Source: Streptococcus mitis (GTDB lineage: Bacteria > Bacillota > Bacilli > Lactobacillales > Streptococcaceae). From it: a stretch of 64,000 bases of DNA. Below are positions 32,731 to 41,867 of this stretch, piece by piece (position 1 is the stretch's first letter; every line of letters begins with the position of its first letter). Both the position numbers and the translations under genes were made by a program. The stretch is from positions 186,001 to 250,000 of the forward strand of contig NZ_JPFU01000012.1 in NCBI RefSeq assembly GCF_000722695.1, in the 5' to 3' direction. The notes beneath the pieces were generated by a model. That model had not been told where the DNA came from, did no database searches, and worked only from the letters and a program-made list of their open reading frames with translations.

Positions 32731-34110
32731 TTATTTTTCAGCTGTAAGGGCAGCCATTGTGATGTAGTTGTATGGTTTGTTGAAGTGTGGCAAGAAGAAG
32801 AGGTCTGTCAATGCCAATTTATCAATTGTTACATGCTCTTGGATAGCAAGTGAGAACATATGGATTCCCATGCTGATTGAAATATCATGTGAAACCATTT
32901 GGGCACCAAGAATTTCACGGCTATCTTTGTCAAAGACAATCTTAATCGCTACTTCATGGTTATCATGTTTCATGAATTCTGGTTTTTGAAGATCGTTAAA
33001 GCCAGTTTCAGTTGCATTGTAACCTGCTGCTTTCGCTTTTTCAAGTGTCAAACCAGTTGAAACCATGTGAAGACCGTAGATAGAGATACCGTTTGAACCT
33101 TGAACACCGATTCCTTCCAATTCATGGCCACAAGCATTGTAGGCACCAACGATACCAGTACGTACAGCGTTTGAAGCAAGAGCAATGTAGCTAGTGTCTT
33201 TACGAGCATTGTCATAAACAGTCGCACAGTCACCAACTGCAAATACACCAGGAAGTGAAGTTTCTTGTTTCTTATCTACAAGGAAGGCACCGTTGCGGAA
33301 GAGTTCAATCTTACCATCGGCAAGGGCTGTGTTTGGACGGAAACCAACTGCAAGGATAACCATATCCACATCGAAAGTTTCTTTATCAGTAATCAAGCGT
33401 TCAACTTTACCGTCACCTTCGATTGCTTTAACAGTTTGACCAAGAGCCAAACGGATGTTGTGGTCTTCCAAGTTCTTCGCCATCATTTGTGTGAAGTCTT
33501 TGTCATAGTAACCGTTCAAGACAGTATCAACGATATCAACAAGGACAACTTCTTTTCCAAGACGTTCAAAGGCTTCAGCAAGTTCAACACCGATGTAACC
33601 ACCACCAACAACGGCAATACGGTCAAGGTGTTGGCTCTTATCAGCAAGTTTATTGATCACTTCTTCAGCATTTTGGTACAATTTCACAAATTGTACGTTT
33701 TCAAGAGTTGCTTTAAATTCGCGGTTTCCTTTAACAATTTCAACACCTTCGATTGGTGGCAAGATTGGTGTAGAACCTGTAGCGAAAATCAATTTCTCGT
33801 ATGATTCTTTGTGCTCTTTTCCTTCAACTTCTGCAGTAACTACTTTGTTATCATAGTCAATTGAAAGAACAGGTGAGTTCATGTAAACTTTAGCACCTTT
33901 TGCTTCCAATTTTTCTTTATCAGAATAGAACAAGCCTTCAGCACCGTCAATTTGTTCACCAATCCAAAGGGCCATTCCACATCCTAGGAAAGAGATGTTA
34001 GAGTTTTGGTCAAATACAACGATCTCATTCTCATTACCAAAATTATCCAACATGGTATTAATACATGCTGTACCAGCGTGGTTAGCACCAACTACAACGA
34101 TTTTACTCAT
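32731..34110 (-). CDS. nox: water-forming NADH oxidase
   Basis: The 459-aa flavoprotein reduces oxygen to water using NADH, regenerating NAD+ and limiting oxidative stress. It has an N-terminal FAD motif ([10 protein letters not shown]), the redox-active Cys44 in [11 protein letters not shown], an NADH Rossmann motif [15 protein letters not shown] near residue 170 and FAVGDCATV for FAD. The single active Cys and length fit the H2O-forming streptococcal enzyme. A 17-bp-spaced promoter (TTGTAA/TATACT) lies 39-67 bp upstream. Confidence 0.95.
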   Translation of the reverse strand: MSKIVVVGANHAGTACINTMLDNFGNENEIVVFDQNSNISFLGCGMALWIGEQIDGAEGLFYSDKEKLEAKGAKVYMNSPVLSIDYDNKVVTAEVEGKEHKESYEKLIFATGSTPILPPIEGVEIVKGNREFKATLENVQFVKLYQNAEEVINKLADKSQHLDRIAVVGGGYIGVELAEAFERLGKEVVLVDIVDTVLNGYYDKDFTQMMAKNLEDHNIRLALGQTVKAIEGDGKVERLITDKETFDVDMVILAVGFRPNTALADGKIELFRNGAFLVDKKQETSLPGVFAVGDCATVYDNARKDTSYIALASNAVRTGIVGAYNACGHELEGIGVQGSNGISIYGLHMVSTGLTLEKAKAAGYNATETGFNDLQKPEFMKHDNHEVAIKIVFDKDSREILGAQMVSHDISISMGIHMFSLAIQEHVTIDKLALTDLFFLPHFNKPYNYITMAALTAEK

Positions 34111-34417
34111 AGAAAAATTCCTACCTTCAATTTTAAATTTACCCTTCTAGTATAACATTTACTGTTAGCGTTTACAAGAGTTTAACTAATTTTCCCGATT
34201 TTTTTGTAAAAAATTGTAAACAATCTGTATCTTAACACGGATTCTTCCAATTTTTCTTCATTCCGTGAGCATATTTCTTGACATCTTTACAAATTTTATT
34301 TGTGAAAACGCTGACTTTATGGTATGCTAGTATCATGGAAAGAAAATGTAAGGGATTAAATTTAATATTAATTCACTATGTTTTACCTTCTTTTCATAAG
34401 AGAAAGGAGTTGATAGC
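34111..34417. other. divergent promoter region between nox and apbE
   Basis: No gene. The leftward nox promoter is TTGTAA (34172-34177)/TATACT (34149-34154), spacing 17. Rightward, TTGTGA and TATGCT with 17 bp between them (around 34300-34330) could serve apbE. The middle is A/T-rich with no clear hairpin. Confidence 0.6.
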
Positions 34418-35341
34418 TTGCCTCTTAGTTCACATTCCGAACGGCTAATGGGGACTACTATCACTATTTCATTAGTAGATGAGCAAGCCGATATCTTGCT
34501 TCAAAAATCCTTTGATTTACTCAGAGAGCTAGAATACCGCTTCAATGCCAATAGCCAAGAATCTGAGTTGATGGAAATCAATCATCAAGCTGGAATAGCC
34601 CCCGTCAAGGTTCATCCGGATCTGTTTGAGCTGATTTCACTTGGTTTAGAGCATAGCCTAGCGCCCTCTAGTCATCTCAACATCAGCATTGGTCCCTTGA
34701 TTCAAACCTGGCGTATCGGTTTTTCAGATGCCAAAGTTGCACAACCTCAAGAAATTAAAGAGGTGCTCCCTTTAATCAATCCTCATTATATCGAGTTAGA
34801 ATCTACTACTTCCACTGTGTTCTTGAAACAGAAAGGAATGAAGATCGATCTTGGTTGTTTAGCCAAGGGGTATAGTGCGGATAAGGTTGCCCAATTTCTT
34901 AGAGAAGAGGGAGTGACATCTGCCTTGATCAATCTGGGAGGGAATATCCTGACCATTGGAAAAAATCAGGCAAGAGGGAATCAAGCTTGGCAAATAGGGA
35001 TTCAAGACCCAGCCAATCCGAGGGGTAATCATTTAATGACTATCCCTGTTGTCAATCAATCTGTCGTGACTTCGGGCATTTATGAACGTCACCTGACAGT
35101 TGATGGAAAAGATTACCATCATATTTTTGACAGTCAAACAGGATATCCTATTGAAACGGAACTAGCTAGTCTGACAATCATCTCTGATAAATCAGTCGAT
35201 GGTGAAATATGGACAACTCGTCTATTTGGAGAAAGACCCGCTTCTATCCTTTGGCAAGTCGAAAGTTTGGAGGGCATAGAAGCCATCCTCATCGATAAGG
35301 AAGGTCACCTAAGCTGTTCTTCAGGAATTCCTACTCTATAG
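34418..35341 (+). CDS. apbE: ApbE-type FMN transferase, cytoplasmic
   Basis: The 307-aa protein transfers FMN from FAD to Thr/Ser in target proteins. It shows LMGTTITISLVDE at the N-terminus, KIDLGCLAKGYSADKVA (Mg/FAD site, residues 145-165), NLGGNILTIG, and VVTSGIYERHL with HHIFDSQTGYPI near residue 235. There is no signal peptide or lipobox, so it should act in the cytoplasm. It starts at TTG 34418 with AAGGAG 8 bp upstream. The two flavin reductases follow on the same strand; the second carries ApbE-type target motifs. Confidence 0.92.
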   Translation: MPLSSHSERLMGTTITISLVDEQADILLQKSFDLLRELEYRFNANSQESELMEINHQAGIAPVKVHPDLFELISLGLEHSLAPSSHLNISIGPLIQTWRIGFSDAKVAQPQEIKEVLPLINPHYIELESTTSTVFLKQKGMKIDLGCLAKGYSADKVAQFLREEGVTSALINLGGNILTIGKNQARGNQAWQIGIQDPANPRGNHLMTIPVVNQSVVTSGIYERHLTVDGKDYHHIFDSQTGYPIETELASLTIISDKSVDGEIWTTRLFGERPASILWQVESLEGIEAILIDKEGHLSCSSGIPTL

Positions 35342-35400
35342 AAACAGATGTTTCAATGGAGTTTTAAAATCGTATTATGTAAAAAGAGAAAGGAAATCTC

Positions 35401-36006
35401 ATGTTAAAACTTATTGCTATTGTTGGAACAAATTCAAAACGTTCTACAAACCGTCAATTGCTTCAATACATGCAAAAACACTTTGCTGAAAAAGCTGAAA
35501 TTGAACTTGTTGAAATTAAAGACATTCCTGTCTTCAATAAACCAGCTGACAAGCAAGTACCTGCTGAAATTCTAGAAATCGCTACTAAAATTGAAGAGGC
35601 AGATGGTGTTATTATCGGTACTCCTGAGTATGATCACTCTATCCCAGCTGTTTTGATGAGCGCTCTTGCTTGGTTGTCTTATGGTATCTATCCACTTTTG
35701 AACAAACCAATCATGATTACAGGTGCTTCTTACGGCACACTTGGTTCATCACGCGCCCAATTACAACTTCGTCAAATCTTAAACGCACCAGAAATTAAAG
35801 CAAGTGTCCTTCCAGATGAATTCTTGCTTTCACATTCTCTTCAAGCCTTCACCCCAAGTGGAGACCTAGTGGATCTTGATGTTATCAAAAAACTGGATGC
35901 TACTTTTGACGACTTCCGTATCTTTGTAAAAATTACTGAAAAATTACGTAACGCACAAGAACTACTTCGCAAAGATGCTGAAGACTTTGACTGGGAAAAT
36001 TTGTAA
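35401..36006 (+). CDS. NADPH-dependent FMN reductase family protein
   Basis: The 201-aa flavodoxin-fold protein has the family start KLIAIVGTNSKRSTNRQLL (phosphate loop), GVIIGTPEYDHSIPAVL near residue 72 and PIMITGASYGTLGSSRAQ near 102. It should use NAD(P)H to reduce FMN or another acceptor. It lies 18 bp before a longer homologue and 59 bp after apbE, one operon. Confidence 0.88.
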   Translation: MLKLIAIVGTNSKRSTNRQLLQYMQKHFAEKAEIELVEIKDIPVFNKPADKQVPAEILEIATKIEEADGVIIGTPEYDHSIPAVLMSALAWLSYGIYPLLNKPIMITGASYGTLGSSRAQLQLRQILNAPEIKASVLPDEFLLSHSLQAFTPSGDLVDLDVIKKLDATFDDFRIFVKITEKLRNAQELLRKDAEDFDWENL

Positions 36007-36024
36007 GATAGGAGACCAAAAAGA

Positions 36025-37269
36025 ATGAAATTTGTTGGACTTGTAGGATCAAACTACGATCAATCATATAACCGTAAACTCTTGGAATTCATCCGTCGTC
36101 ACTTCAAACTTAAATTTGAATTAGAAGTTCTTGAAATTGACGAAGTTCCAATGTTTAACCAAGACGAAAAATGGGACGAAAGTTTCCAATTACGTTATTT
36201 ATATAACAAAATTACTCGTGCTGATGGTGTTATCATCGCTACTCCTGAGCACAACCACACAATCTCAGCTTCCCTAAAATCTGTTCTTGAATGGCTTTCA
36301 TACGAAGTTCATCCATTTGAAAACAAACCAGTCATGATTGTGGGAGCATCTTACTACGACCAAGGTACTTCTCGTGCCCAAGTTCACCTTCGTAAGATTC
36401 TTGACGCTCCAGGTGTCAATGCCTACACACTTCCTGGAAACGAATTCCTTCTTGGTAAAGCTAAGGAAGCCTTTGATGTTGATGGGAATATTACAAATGA
36501 CGGAACAGTTAAATTCCTCGAAACTTGCTTGGATAATTTTGTAAAATATGTAGGAGTTGTTTCAAAATTGAAAAAACCAAAACCAATTGAACCAGAAGAT
36601 TTGGATTGTGGCAGACCAATTGCTACCACAATCACAGAAGTTGATCCCGATGATCCAGAATGGGTTGAAAAAGTTGCTGAAATTACTGGTGCGGTTTCAG
36701 GTGATACCTATGTCAAACTAGATCATGGTATCTTAACTGTTAACCAAATCGATATGTTCTTGAAAGCAATGCCATTTGAGTTGACCTATGCAGATGATAA
36801 CAACCAATTCTTATACTACAATAATGTTCACCAAGATCCAAACACCATGTTTGCTAAACGTGTACCATCTCAATCTGGTAACCGTCTCTCAACTGTCCAT
36901 AACTCACTTCCCGGTGGACGTATGAAAAATGTTGAATGGGTTGTCGGTGTACTGCGTAATGGTGATCAAGAATATGTTCGTACAATCGTTCCTGGCTCTC
37001 CTGCAGGGGTTATCAATACTCACAACTATCAAGCTATGTACTATCCTGATGGATCATACGCTGGTATCAATGAAATAGTCTTCAACTTCCAACCATGGCT
37101 TGATTGGTACCTCAATACAACTGGTCAACGTCTAGTTGGTGGAAATGCTGCAGCTCCTACTGGCGGACATGGTCACGGTGATGCAGATGCTACATCTGGA
37201 GCTTCTGATGCAGGTGATGCTGGAGGCCACGGTGGTGGTGCAGACGCTACATCTGGAGCAAGTAACTAA
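36025..37269 (+). CDS. NAD(P)H:FMN reductase with PAS-like domain and double flavinylation tail
   Basis: The 414-aa protein has three parts. Residues 1-190 are an NADPH-dependent FMN reductase domain paralogous to the gene before it (GVIIATPEHNHTISASL, PVMIVGASYYDQGTSRAQ). Residues about 205-375 resemble the PAS-like domain at the C-terminus of DUF438 proteins (PFELTYADDNNQFLYYNN, WVVGVLRNGDQEYVRT). Residues 385-414 are a Gly/His-rich tail with two copies of DATSGAS, matching the D-x-x-(S/T)GA(T/S) site modified by ApbE. With apbE upstream, covalent FMN at one or both sites is a strong inference. No signal peptide. Confidence 0.82.
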   Translation: MKFVGLVGSNYDQSYNRKLLEFIRRHFKLKFELEVLEIDEVPMFNQDEKWDESFQLRYLYNKITRADGVIIATPEHNHTISASLKSVLEWLSYEVHPFENKPVMIVGASYYDQGTSRAQVHLRKILDAPGVNAYTLPGNEFLLGKAKEAFDVDGNITNDGTVKFLETCLDNFVKYVGVVSKLKKPKPIEPEDLDCGRPIATTITEVDPDDPEWVEKVAEITGAVSGDTYVKLDHGILTVNQIDMFLKAMPFELTYADDNNQFLYYNNVHQDPNTMFAKRVPSQSGNRLSTVHNSLPGGRMKNVEWVVGVLRNGDQEYVRTIVPGSPAGVINTHNYQAMYYPDGSYAGINEIVFNFQPWLDWYLNTTGQRLVGGNAAAPTGGHGHGDADATSGASDAGDAGGHGGGADATSGASN

Positions 37270-37277
37270 TAATAGTT

Positions 37278-37303
37278 TTAGGAACCAAATTGGTTCCTTT
37301 TTT
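37278..37303 (+). terminator. terminator of the apbE-reductase operon
   Basis: GGAACCAA and TTGGTTCC pair around A/T, followed by six T's. Confidence 0.8.
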
Positions 37304-37307
37304 AGCA

Positions 37308-37343
37308 AAAAAAGACTAGCAAACACAAACTGCTAGTCTTTTG
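37308..37343. terminator. second, bidirectional terminator
   Basis: AAAAGACTAGCA and TGCTAGTCTTTT pair around a 9-nt loop. It also serves the leftward DUF896 gene ending at 37384. Confidence 0.75.
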
Positions 37344-37383
37344 GTATTATTTTATCTATCTTTGTTAAAAGAAAGAATATTTA

Positions 37384-37641
37384 TTATGAATTTGGATCAT
37401 CGAGACTACGGCCATGTAAACCTTTTTCACGTTGGACTTGACGTAGTTTCTCTGGTGTAACATCGTTTCCTTCTTCGTCCACAATTTTGATCCCTTCGAT
37501 GTGGTGACGAACAGTGCGACGATAACCTTCGATGTACTCCTCACGTAGTTTGGCTTGTTCAACTTTTTCTTCTGGTGTCAAGCCTTCTGTTTTTTTCTTT
37601 TTGGCAAGCTCGTTAATACGATCAATTTTTTTAGGATCCAT
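37384..37641 (-). CDS. DUF896 protein (YnzC/YlaC-like)
   Basis: The 85-aa protein begins [20 protein letters not shown] and has the family core [17 protein letters not shown], a short helical hairpin. In Bacillus, YnzC is an SOS-operon protein of uncertain role. Function here unknown. It lies 42 bp after glyS and is probably cotranscribed with it. Confidence 0.88.
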   Translation of the reverse strand: MDPKKIDRINELAKKKKTEGLTPEEKVEQAKLREEYIEGYRRTVRHHIEGIKIVDEEGNDVTPEKLRQVQREKGLHGRSLDDPNS

Positions 37642-37683
37642 GTTTCTCTCCTTTATAATAAGATTTAATCCGTTTAACAGATT

Positions 37684-39720
37684 TTATTTGGTATTGATTT
37701 GGTTAAAACGAGCAAGTTTGGCTGCTTTTTTAGTTAAATGAGACAAGATTGCCAAACGATTTTGACGGACTGCCTCGTCTTCAGCCATAACCATGGTATT
37801 CTCAAAGAATGCATCAATGACTGGGCTAAGAGCAAAGAGCTGTTTCAATTGCTGACTGGCAGTCCCTGACAAAACGAGTGATTCTACTGCTTCTGCCAAG
37901 GCTTTCTCTTCTTCATTCTCAAAGAGAGCTGAATCAACTGTAGCTACTCCTTCTGCCTTCTCAGCCAAGTTAAAGGCACGAGAAAGTGATTCAACAGATG
38001 GTTTGAAATCTTCTTCCTTACTTGCTTCTACGAGAGCACTTGCTGCTTCCAACATATCTGCCACAACAAAGTTCGAACTTGCAAGTACTGCTTCCTTAAT
38101 ATCTTTTGGAGTAGAGCCCATCATCTTATCAACACGAGCCTTGATAAAGTCCATAACCTCTGTCTTATTTTCATAAGTTAAGCTGTCAAATTTCAAAGCA
38201 TAAAGGCTATCAATCAACTCATCCATAGCAATGTGCCAACCAAAGGCATCCAAGATACGAACCACACCTTGCGTCGCGCGACGAAGGGCATACGGGTCAT
38301 TAGAACCTGATGGAATCAAGCCTACTGAGAAGAAACTCAAAATCGTATCTAATTTGTCTGCAATAGCAAGCACTGCACCGACCTTACTCTCTGGAAGTTC
38401 TCCTTCAGCTGATGTAGGCATGTAGTGTTCACGAATAGCAGCTGCTACCGCTGGAGTTTCCCCAGCAAGAAGGGCATATTTTTCACCCATAATTCCTTGG
38501 AGCTCGTCAAATTCACCAACCATCCCAGTCAACAAGTCAAACTTGTAAATGGCTGCTGCACGGGCTAGGTCAATCGTTTCATCCGCTGACAAGCCTGCTT
38601 TTTCTGCCAAGAGAATAGCAATCTGACCAGTACGAATCATGTGTTCACGAAGGGAACCAATCTTCTCATGGAAGGTTACATTGTTTAATTTTTCAACAAG
38701 GTCAGAAATAACCAATTTTTGGTCTTCACGCCAGAAGAATTCTCCGTCTTCTAAGCGAGCGACCAAGACTTTTTCATTTCCTTTGATAACATTTTCCAAA
38801 TGCTCTGCGTTTCCATTACGAACAGAAATGAAGTTTGGCAAGAGTTTACCATCTTGATCACGGACAACAAAATAACGTTGGTGTTCCTTCATCGAAGTCA
38901 CCAAGACTTCTTCTGGAACGTCAAGGTATTTGGAATCAAAACTTCCCATAAAGGCAGTTGGGTATTCAACCAAGTTCAAGACTTCATTCAGCAAATCAGC
39001 ATCAATCTCGATGCGTACACAATGTTCAACTTCGATTGCTTTGATTTGGTCAACAATCATTTGCTCACGTTCACGAGGATCCGCTATTACAAACTGCTTA
39101 CGAAGATCTTCTTCATAGCTCAATGCTGACTGAATCTTAGTTTCTTGTCCCAAGAAACGATGACCACGGCTCACACGCCCCCCCTTGATATCAAGGAAAT
39201 CCAAGTCAAATTCTTCTTCATCTAAAAGAACAGTCAAAGTGTGAACAGGACGAATGTATTCAAAACTATTTCCAGCCCAGTGCATGCTGACTGGGAAAGT
39301 CAGTGACTTCAAGACATCTACAACACCAGGAACAATAACTTCAACTACTTGTCCAACTTCTTCCTTAGTGACATAGACATATTCTTCACCCTTGATTTCA
39401 CGAAATTCGATATCTTCAACCGTCAAGCCTTTTCCACGGACAAATCCTTGAGCTGCTTTGGTGAAGTTCCCATCACTATCCAAGGCAATTTTCTTTGCTG
39501 GACCCTTGAAATCTTCTGTCAAATCAGACTGCTTGTCTGCCAAACCAGTAACTCGAACAGCCAAACGACGTGGTGTTGAGAAGGTTTGAATGGTTTCAAA
39601 AGACAGGCGGTTTTCCTTGAGGAAGACTGCCATTTTTTCACCTAATTGTTTTTCACTTGGTGTGACAACATAGGCTGGTAATTCTTCAAGACCGAGTTCT
39701 ACTAATAAGTTTTTTGTCAT
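37684..39720 (-). CDS. glyS: glycyl-tRNA synthetase beta subunit
   Basis: The 678-aa subunit of the alpha2-beta2 bacterial GlyRS recognises tRNA-Gly. It starts [19 protein letters not shown], contains the HD-like central region and ends in a DALR-like anticodon-binding domain ([25 protein letters not shown]). It pairs with GlyQ encoded upstream; the 365-bp gap between them contains a BOX element, larger than expected for a tight operon. Confidence 0.95.
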   Translation of the reverse strand: MTKNLLVELGLEELPAYVVTPSEKQLGEKMAVFLKENRLSFETIQTFSTPRRLAVRVTGLADKQSDLTEDFKGPAKKIALDSDGNFTKAAQGFVRGKGLTVEDIEFREIKGEEYVYVTKEEVGQVVEVIVPGVVDVLKSLTFPVSMHWAGNSFEYIRPVHTLTVLLDEEEFDLDFLDIKGGRVSRGHRFLGQETKIQSALSYEEDLRKQFVIADPREREQMIVDQIKAIEVEHCVRIEIDADLLNEVLNLVEYPTAFMGSFDSKYLDVPEEVLVTSMKEHQRYFVVRDQDGKLLPNFISVRNGNAEHLENVIKGNEKVLVARLEDGEFFWREDQKLVISDLVEKLNNVTFHEKIGSLREHMIRTGQIAILLAEKAGLSADETIDLARAAAIYKFDLLTGMVGEFDELQGIMGEKYALLAGETPAVAAAIREHYMPTSAEGELPESKVGAVLAIADKLDTILSFFSVGLIPSGSNDPYALRRATQGVVRILDAFGWHIAMDELIDSLYALKFDSLTYENKTEVMDFIKARVDKMMGSTPKDIKEAVLASSNFVVADMLEAASALVEASKEEDFKPSVESLSRAFNLAEKAEGVATVDSALFENEEEKALAEAVESLVLSGTASQQLKQLFALSPVIDAFFENTMVMAEDEAVRQNRLAILSHLTKKAAKLARFNQINTK

Positions 39721-40085
39721 GTTTTTTCCTTTACATTTTCTTCAATCTTTTTTGATATGCACCTTAGGTACTGGGGACGTCGCTAACTAACTTTGTGAGT
39801 CTGTATGGAAATCCAATGCTAAATTGATCAAGATTTCCAACAGTCTCATCAAAGTGGATTTAGCTGACTGATTTTTGAACCTAATACTCAATGAAAATCA
39901 AAGAGCAAACTAGGAAGCTAGCCGTAGGCTGTACTTGAGTACGACAAGGTTAAGCTGACGTGGTTTGAATTTGATTTTCGAAGAGTATAAGGTTTCAAAA
40001 ATCCCCACATAAAAGTACAGCGGTGCATATCCCTCTAGCAAGTCTTCGACTTGCCTCTAACGATTTTAGAGCACAGTATTACTCA
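39721..40085. other. glyQ-glyS spacer with no gene
   Basis: No ORF with support. It contains a BOX (39883-39989) and a small stem AAGTC-TTC-GACTT (about 40040-40052). The remaining sequence looks like unselected spacer. Confidence 0.5.
39883..39989. repeat. BOX element, A-C (no boxB)
   Basis: boxA (TACTCAATGAAAATCAAAG) leads into boxC (TTAAGCTGACGTGGTTTGA...TTTTCGAAGAGTAT). It sits between glyQ and glyS and would be transcribed with them. Confidence 0.85.
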
Positions 40086-41003
40086 CTATTCTGCGTCTTC
40101 TGCTAAGAGTTTAGCTCGTGTTGCTTCATCCAAAAGTGGGTAGCCTAGGCGTTTTCGTTCTGCGATAAAGGTTTTGGCTACGACACGGGCCAAGTTACGG
40201 ATACGAGCAATATAGCCTGCACGCTCTGTTACAGATACAGCACCACGCGCGTCAAGCAGGTTAAAGGTGTGTGAACATTTGAGAACATAGTCATAGGCAG
40301 GGTGAACCAAGCCTTCTTCCAAAGCACGACCAGCTTCTTTTTCAAACTTATCAAAGTTTTCAAGCAACATTTCTTGGTCCGAAATTTCAAATGAATATTT
40401 TGAGTGCTCGTACTCAGGCTGGATAAAGATTTCTCCGTATTTTACACCATCGGTCCACTCGATATCATAGACAGAATCAACTTCTTGAATGTAAGAAGCC
40501 AAACGCTCCAAACCATAGGTCACTTCCGCAGTCACAGGGCCAGTTGCCAATCCACCAACTTGTTGGAAATAAGTGAATTGAGTAATTTCCATCCCATCAA
40601 GCCAAACTTCCCAACCAAGACCAGCCGAACCAGTAGATGGATTTTCCCAGTTGTCCTCAACAAAACGAATATCGTGTTCCAAAGGATTGATTCCTAATTT
40701 TTCTAAAGACTCAAGGTAAAGTTCTTGGATATTTGATGGAGAAGGTTTCATAACCACTTGGAATTGGTGGTGTTGGTAAAGACGGTTAGGGTTTTCCCCA
40801 TAACGACCATCAGCAGGACGACGTGATGGTTCTACATAAGCCGCATTCCATGGCTCAGGTCCGATAGCACGAAGGAAAGTGTAAGGACTCATTGTTCCCG
40901 CACCTTTTTCGTTGTCATAAGCCTGCATAAGCATACAACCTTGGTCATTCCAAAATTGTTGCAAAGTAAGGATGATTTCCTGGAAAGTCAATTTTTTAGA
41001 CAT
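40086..41003 (-). CDS. glyQ: glycyl-tRNA synthetase alpha subunit
   Basis: The 305-aa catalytic subunit activates glycine. Class II motifs are visible: [20 protein letters not shown] and [19 protein letters not shown] near residues 45-85, and [12 protein letters not shown] near residue 165. Start [10 protein letters not shown] has AAAAAGGAG upstream. The first codons and the region before them are duplicated at 41155-41182, which lies between glyQ and the T-box. Confidence 0.96.
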   Translation of the reverse strand: MSKKLTFQEIILTLQQFWNDQGCMLMQAYDNEKGAGTMSPYTFLRAIGPEPWNAAYVEPSRRPADGRYGENPNRLYQHHQFQVVMKPSPSNIQELYLESLEKLGINPLEHDIRFVEDNWENPSTGSAGLGWEVWLDGMEITQFTYFQQVGGLATGPVTAEVTYGLERLASYIQEVDSVYDIEWTDGVKYGEIFIQPEYEHSKYSFEISDQEMLLENFDKFEKEAGRALEEGLVHPAYDYVLKCSHTFNLLDARGAVSVTERAGYIARIRNLARVVAKTFIAERKRLGYPLLDEATRAKLLAEDAE

Positions 41004-41008
41004 TGTTT
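40981..41008 (-). repeat. 28-bp direct repeat at the glyQ start
   Basis: Identical to 41155-41182. It covers codons 1-8 of glyQ and 5 bases upstream. Confidence 0.85.
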
Positions 41009-41154
41009 ACTCCTTTTTCTATAAATTACTTGCGACACGAGTCTGCCTCGTCGATCATACGAGGCAAGACGAGTTAGTACTGCGTCTAGCTCAGGCACTC
41101 TAGTGCTGAGCGTGGGGCAGCCCGACTGTAAGGAGGTCTCTGCCACTGACGCAG
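41009..41154. other. GC-rich structured insert between the two glyQ starts
   Basis: About 146 bp, part of it clearly richer in G+C than the surroundings. Three hairpins can be drawn: GCCTCGT/ACGAGGC (41049-41069), GCACT/AGTGC, and CCACTG/CAGTGG (about 41143-41157). There is no ORF beyond 25 codons. Origin unknown; it may be a fragment of a small mobile or repeat element. Confidence 0.5.
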
Positions 41155-41182
41155 TGGAAAGTCAATTTTTTAGACATTGTTT
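41155..41182 (-). repeat. 28-bp copy of the glyQ start
   Basis: Carries its own TAAAGGAGG site and ATG at 41177, encodes MSKKLTF, then diverges (HCVSGRDLL...) and stops after 25 codons. Confidence 0.85.
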
Positions 41183-41212
41183 CCTCCTTTAATTTATATT
41201 ATCTTCTTAGAT

Positions 41213-41584
41213 TTATTTATCAAGCAACCAAGAAAAGGCTGGGTCCTGAAAAATATGACGTTTGGGAACAGTTTGTAAATTCTGATCGCATTCATCTATT
41301 GTACCTAATTTCAAAGCACAGACTTCTGGTATATTTTCTTGAACAGTGAAAATTTGACTATGACAGTTCTGGCAGTAATAACGCTGTTTTCCTGAAGAAG
41401 AACTATAGGAAACAAGCTTTTCTTTTCCATGCAATACTAGCTTTTCACTGCTAACTTTAGCATTAACTGTATAGGCAGACGCAGTTGCTTTCCGACAAAA
41501 TGAGCAATGACAAAAAACTAATTCCGATAATTCCTCATCTAGAGTGTAGGTCACTGCTTTACATAAACAAGATCCTTTAAGCAT
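41213..41584 (-). CDS. GFA/CENP-V-family zinc protein
   Basis: The 123-aa protein has the family zinc ligands: CLC in MLKGSCLCKAV (residues 6-8), CHCSFC near residue 25 and CQNC in YYCQNCHSQIF near residue 71. GFA members were named for glutathione-dependent formaldehyde activation, though most have unknown roles. The gene is inserted between the glycine T-box leader and glyQ, so it should be induced by glycine starvation together with glyQS. It is otherwise intact, with AGAAAGGAG before ATG 41584. Confidence 0.82.
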   Translation of the reverse strand: MLKGSCLCKAVTYTLDEELSELVFCHCSFCRKATASAYTVNAKVSSEKLVLHGKEKLVSYSSSSGKQRYYCQNCHSQIFTVQENIPEVCALKLGTIDECDQNLQTVPKRHIFQDPAFSWLLDK

Positions 41585-41639
41585 TATGCTCCTTTCTACT
41601 TAGGCATTAGACGAATTCAAAAAGAACCGAATTTCAACA

Positions 41640-41802
41640 CCCGAGCCTTGCGACTAGGGGCGTCAGAAACGCGGTTCCACCCTAATTTATTACTTCATTG
41701 TTTTTGAAAATACTACAGAAAGCGCCAGTTCTTTATTTTGCCCTACTTGGCTCCCACTATCCCAAGCTCGCTTGAAGAACGCCATAAGACTTTCTTTCCT
41801 GC
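41640..41802 (-). promoter_or_regulatory. T-box riboswitch leader, probably glycine-specific
   Basis: On the minus strand the T-box core AGGGTGGAACCGCG is at 41670-41683. Upstream are Stem I arms GAAAG/CTTTC and GTTCTT/AAGAAC, and the apical GGGATAGTGGGAGCC. The specifier side of the loop reads TGGCG, so GGC (Gly) is the likely specifier, in line with glyQS downstream. A stem ACGCCC/GGGTGT after the core may be the terminator. The first downstream ORF is the GFA gene, then glyQ and glyS. Confidence 0.82.
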
Positions 41803-41807
41803 TGACT

Positions 41808-41836
41808 ATTATATCAGAATTGTAACATACTGTAAA
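41808..41836 (-). promoter_or_regulatory. promoter of the T-box transcript
   Basis: TTTACA (41831-41836) and TATAAT (41808-41813) are 17 bp apart on the minus strand. Confidence 0.7.
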
Positions 41837-41867
41837 TCAAAAACTATAGAAAGATGTATAGTATTCT

